From positions 1 to 7,454 of the forward strand of contig JASHSH010000260.1 in the NCBI GenBank assembly GCA_030040955.1: a DNA stretch of 7,454 bases. The letters run 5' to 3'. Positions within the stretch are counted from its first letter, which is position 1, and each line of letters starts with the position of its first letter. Below the pieces are notes generated by a model, which was not told the DNA's origin, searched no databases, and was given only the letters and a program-made list of their open reading frames with translations. This DNA comes from Rhodospirillales bacterium. Lineage in GTDB: Bacteria > Pseudomonadota > Alphaproteobacteria > Rhodospirillales > Magnetospirillaceae. The translations under genes and the position numbers were made by a program. This document shows positions 5,085 to 7,454 of the stretch, piece by piece.

Positions 5085-6046
5085 AGCCCATGCCCGCGCC
5101 CCAGCCGCAATCCGCCGTCCTGCCGCCGACCGGCAAGTTCGCCTTCTATCTGACGCTGCGCGTCAAGCGCGGTACCCGGCTGGGCGTAGTGCGACGCGCC
5201 TGCGCCGAGCTGCCGGCGTTGACCCGCCAAGTGGCGGCGGCGACCGGCGAACGCAAGTTGTTCAGCGCGGTGGGTTTCGGGGCCGCCGCCTGGCGCCGCA
5301 TCTTCGGATCGCCGCCGCCGCCCGGGCTGGTGCCGTTCAGGAAGATCCAGGATGGACCCCGCGTCGCGCCCGGCACCCAGGTGGACCTGTTCCTGCATAT
5401 CCATTCCGACCGGCACGACGCCAACTTCCATCTCGCGCGCCGCTTCCTGGCGGCTTGCGGGGACGCGGTGCGCGTGTTCGAGGAGATGCACGGCTTCCGC
5501 AATCTCGACCGCCGCGACCTGACCGGCTTCATCGACGGAACCGAGAATCCCTCTGGCGTCAAGGAGCGTACCGAGGCGGCGATCGTCGGGGCCGAGATTC
5601 CCGGATTCGCGGGCGGGAGCTTCGTCAGCACCCAGCGCTGGGTGCACGATCTGCCCCGTTTCGAGGCGCGCAGCGTGGCCGCGCAGGAGCGCGTGATCGG
5701 CCGCTCCAAGGCCGACAGCGTGGAAATGGACGATGCGGTGAAGCCGCCCACCGCCCATATCGCGCGGGTGGTCATCGAGGAGAATGGCAAGGAACTCCAG
5801 ATTCTGCGTCAGTCCCTGCCCTACGCCACCACCGCCCAGCAGGGAATCTTCTTCGTCGCCTATGGCCGCACCCCGGCCAATTTCCGCAAGATGCTGACGC
5901 GCATGATCCGGCGCGACGCACATGGCCATTACGATCATCTGATGGACTTCACGAAACCGGTCAGCGGTTGTAATTTCTTCGTGCCCTCCGCCGACCTTCT
6001 TCGGACCTTGATTCAGCGCAAGGCGCGCCCGCCGCGCAGGGCCTAG
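5081..6046 (+). CDS. DyP-type heme peroxidase, YfeX-like (class B)
   Basis: About 321 residues, close to the roughly 300 of E. coli YfeX. DyP peroxidases bind heme b in a double ferredoxin-like fold and use H2O2 to oxidise dyes, porphyrinogens or other donors; the native substrate here is unknown. Hallmarks: QPQSAVLP at the N terminus, GFIDGTENP (149-157) with distal Asp D152, AHIARV with proximal heme ligand H226, and LRQSLPY with distal Arg R243. The 17-residue H-to-R spacing equals that of YfeX. FTKPVSG and FFVPSADLL close the fold. I see no signal peptide or twin-arginine motif, so it should be cytosolic, and no obvious encapsulin-targeting tail (it ends KARPPRRA). Start is GTG 5081, overlapping the phosphatase TGA as GTGA; ATG 5090, three codons on, is the alternative. 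It sits 47 bp before gap. Confidence 0.94.
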   Translation: MKPMPAPQPQSAVLPPTGKFAFYLTLRVKRGTRLGVVRRACAELPALTRQVAAATGERKLFSAVGFGAAAWRRIFGSPPPPGLVPFRKIQDGPRVAPGTQVDLFLHIHSDRHDANFHLARRFLAACGDAVRVFEEMHGFRNLDRRDLTGFIDGTENPSGVKERTEAAIVGAEIPGFAGGSFVSTQRWVHDLPRFEARSVAAQERVIGRSKADSVEMDDAVKPPTAHIARVVIEENGKELQILRQSLPYATTAQQGIFFVAYGRTPANFRKMLTRMIRRDAHGHYDHLMDFTKPVSGCNFFVPSADLLRTLIQRKARPPRRA

Positions 6047-6081
6047 GCAAATTCCGCGCGGCACGCACGCCCGCGCAAAAC

Positions 6082-6086
6082 GGGAG
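6082..6086 (+). promoter_or_regulatory. Ribosome binding site of gap
   Basis: GGGAG at 6082-6086 lies 7 nt before ATG 6094. It is one of the strongest sites in the window, fitting a highly expressed glycolytic gene. The 47-bp gap itself shows no convincing -35/-10 pair. Confidence 0.7.
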
Positions 6087-6093
6087 ACAGCAG

Positions 6094-7104
6094 ATGAGCA
6101 TTCGCGTCGCGATCAATGGTTTCGGCCGCATCGGCCGCCTCGTCATGCGCGCCGCCGCCGAGTCGCGGCGCAACGACGTGACCGTGGTGGGCATCAACGA
6201 TCTCGGCTCGCCCGAGGCCAATGCCCATCTGCTGAAATTCGACTCCGTCCACGGCCATTTTCCGGGCGAGGTGTCGACCAAGGGCGACATGCTCACCATC
6301 GGTGCAAGCGCAATCAAGGTCACCGCCGAGAAGGATCCAACCAAGCTTCCCTGGAAATCCCTCGGTGTCGACGTCACGCTCGAATGCACCGGAATATTCA
6401 CCAAGCGCGACAAGGCCGCGCTGCATCTGGACGCCGGCGCCAAGCGCGTCCTGGTCTCGGCCCCGGCCGACGGGGCCGACATCACCGTGGTCTACGGGGT
6501 CAACGACAACAAGCTCGCCGCCGCGCACAAGGTGATTTCGAACGGCTCGTGCACGACCAACTGCCTCGCCCCGGTGGTGAAGGTGCTGAACGATTTCGCC
6601 GGCATCAAGCAGGGCTTCATGACCACGGTCCACGCCTACACCGGCGACCAGAGCACGGTCGACACGCTGCACAAGGATTTGCGCCGCGCCCGCGCGGCCG
6701 CGCTTTCGATGATTCCGACCTCGACCGGCGCCGCCAAGGCGATCGGCCTGGTGGTGCCGGAGCTCGCCGGCAAGCTGGACGGGGTGGCGATCCGCGTTCC
6801 CACGCCCAACGTCTCGATGATCGACCTCAAGGTCGTCACCAACAAGGCGGTGACCAAGGACGAGATCAACGCGGCGATGAGCTCGGCTGCGGCGAGCGGG
6901 CCGCTGAAGGGCATCCTCGCGGTGACCAGCGAGGAGCTGGTCTCGGTCGACTTCAACCACAATCCCGCCTCCGCCACCTTCGACCTCACCCAGACCAAGG
7001 TGATCGACGGGACGTTCGTGCGCGTGCTCGCCTGGTATGACAACGAGTGGGGCTTCTCGAACCGCATGAACGACGTGGCTGCCCTGGTCGGCAAGCTGGG
7101 CTGA
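6094..7104 (+). CDS. gap: Type I glyceraldehyde-3-phosphate dehydrogenase
   Basis: 336-residue tetrameric cytosolic enzyme converting glyceraldehyde 3-phosphate, phosphate and NAD+ to 1,3-bisphosphoglycerate. Visible: the Rossmann motif INGFGRIGRL (7-16), VGINDL with D36 (favouring NAD+), the catalytic SNGSCTTNCLAP with nucleophile C153, the base H180 in TTVHAYTGDQ, the phosphate-site region RRARAAALSMIPTSTGAAKA, and the C-terminal WYDNEWGFSNRM. Length and all motifs are normal. Start ATG 6094 has a good GGGAG site. The next gene, pgk, takes the product one step further and begins 4 bp after the gap stop, so they form an operon. Whether transcription also reads in from the upstream peroxidase gene cannot be settled by eye. 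Confidence 0.98.
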   Translation: MSIRVAINGFGRIGRLVMRAAAESRRNDVTVVGINDLGSPEANAHLLKFDSVHGHFPGEVSTKGDMLTIGASAIKVTAEKDPTKLPWKSLGVDVTLECTGIFTKRDKAALHLDAGAKRVLVSAPADGADITVVYGVNDNKLAAAHKVISNGSCTTNCLAPVVKVLNDFAGIKQGFMTTVHAYTGDQSTVDTLHKDLRRARAAALSMIPTSTGAAKAIGLVVPELAGKLDGVAIRVPTPNVSMIDLKVVTNKAVTKDEINAAMSSAAASGPLKGILAVTSEELVSVDFNHNPASATFDLTQTKVIDGTFVRVLAWYDNEWGFSNRMNDVAALVGKLG

Positions 7105-7108
7105 GCCG

Positions 7109-7454
7109 GTGGCCGCGTTCCGCACCCTCGATGCGCTGAATCCCGCCGGCAAGCGGGTGGTGGTCCGGTCCGACCTGAACGTCCCGGCCAAGGACGGCAA
7201 GGTCACCGACACCACCCGCATCGACCGCTCAGCGGCCACCATCCGCGAGCTGGCGGACAAGGGCGCGCGCGTCATCGTGCTCACCCATTTCGGCCGGCCG
7301 AAGGGGGTGGAGGCCAAGTACAGCCAGAAGCTGCTGGTCGAGCCGCTCGCCAAGGCGCTTGGCCGTCCGGTGGCGTGGGTCGGCGACGTGGTCGGCCCCG
7401 AGGCCGAGCGCGCGGCAGCCGGGCTGAAGGACGGCCAGGTCCTGCTCGCAGAGA
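7109..7454 (+). CDS. pgk: Phosphoglycerate kinase, N-terminal part (cut by window end)
   Basis: The first 115 residues of a protein normally near 400 residues, which transfers phosphate from 1,3-bisphosphoglycerate to ADP in glycolysis (the reverse in gluconeogenesis or the Calvin cycle). Visible N-domain motifs: GKRVVVRSDLNVP (14-26), with D22 and N24 in the 3-phosphoglycerate site; TRIDRS (36-41), with the conserved R37; and LTHFGRPKG (58-66), with H60 and R63. The sequence stops at LLAE, where the family's ENxRF motif would begin. Start is GTG 7109, 4 bp after the gap stop; no strong Shine-Dalgarno is seen, so translational coupling to gap is likely. The frame is intact throughout the visible part. 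Confidence 0.97.
   Translation, partial: MAAFRTLDALNPAGKRVVVRSDLNVPAKDGKVTDTTRIDRSAATIRELADKGARVIVLTHFGRPKGVEAKYSQKLLVEPLAKALGRPVAWVGDVVGPEAERAAAGLKDGQVLLAE

Noticed and set aside
5039..6064. A 341-residue minus-strand open frame opposite the peroxidase gene
   Set aside because: Antisense shadow of a gene whose catalytic residues D152, H226 and R243 are all in place; there is no independent start signal or motif.
6047..6093. A separate promoter for gap in the 47-bp gap after the peroxidase gene
   Set aside because: No -35/-10 pair with suitable spacing is convincing here. TTGATT at 6008-6013 has no partner 16-18 nt downstream. A promoter further upstream inside the peroxidase gene remains possible.
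6043..7353. A 436-residue minus-strand open frame antisense to gap and pgk
   Set aside because: It spans two undoubted genes on the other strand, is rich in His, Asp, Gly and Val as expected for the complement of GC-biased codons, and shows no recognisable domain.

Overview
The window is GC-rich bacterial chromosomal DNA with tightly packed genes, and the coding frames have G or C in most third codon positions. Protein sequence features suggest an alphaproteobacterium: an alphaproteobacterial-type ThiE, a lysine-type EF-P accompanied by EpmA and EpmB, and a gap-pgk pair. Sphingomonadales or Rhizobiales are plausible, but I cannot fix the order by eye. All genes look like core or housekeeping functions. 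I see no insertion sequence, phage gene, tRNA, rRNA or CRISPR array.

Layout, left to right. (1) 3-119 (+): C-terminal end of an unrecognised gene. (2) 163-792 (+): thiE, thiamine-phosphate synthase, whose frame has no ATG, GTG or TTG at a sensible N terminus. (3) 789-1835 (-): epmA, convergent with thiE; the two stop codons share a TTAA. (4) 1916-2953 (+): epmB, a radical-SAM/PLP lysine 2,3-aminomutase, divergent from epmA across an 80-bp region with a perfect inverted repeat and a candidate promoter. (5) 2959-3537 (-): NADPH-dependent FMN reductase family protein, ending 5 bp from epmB. (6) 3716-4282 (+): efp, elongation factor P. (7) 4293-5084 (+): inositol monophosphatase family (SuhB-like). 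(8) 5081-6046 (+): DyP-type (YfeX-like) heme peroxidase, overlapping the phosphatase gene by 4 bp. (9) 6094-7104 (+): gap, glyceraldehyde-3-phosphate dehydrogenase. (10) 7109-7454 (+): pgk, phosphoglycerate kinase, cut by the window edge.

How they work together. EpmB makes (R)-beta-lysine from lysine, EpmA attaches it to EF-P, and EF-P carries the expected acceptor lysine (K33) in a PGKGG loop. The window therefore holds a complete EF-P beta-lysylation set, split into three transcription units around an unrelated-looking flavin reductase. Downstream, efp, the phosphatase gene, the peroxidase gene, gap and pgk all run in one direction with gaps of 10, -4, 47 and 4 bp. They could be one long transcript or two, with gap-pgk supplying consecutive steps of lower glycolysis.

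I found no clearly new multi-gene system. The points most worth checking are the missing canonical start of thiE, the symmetric element between epmA and epmB, and the peroxidase gene fused by overlap to a phosphatase gene just before gap.
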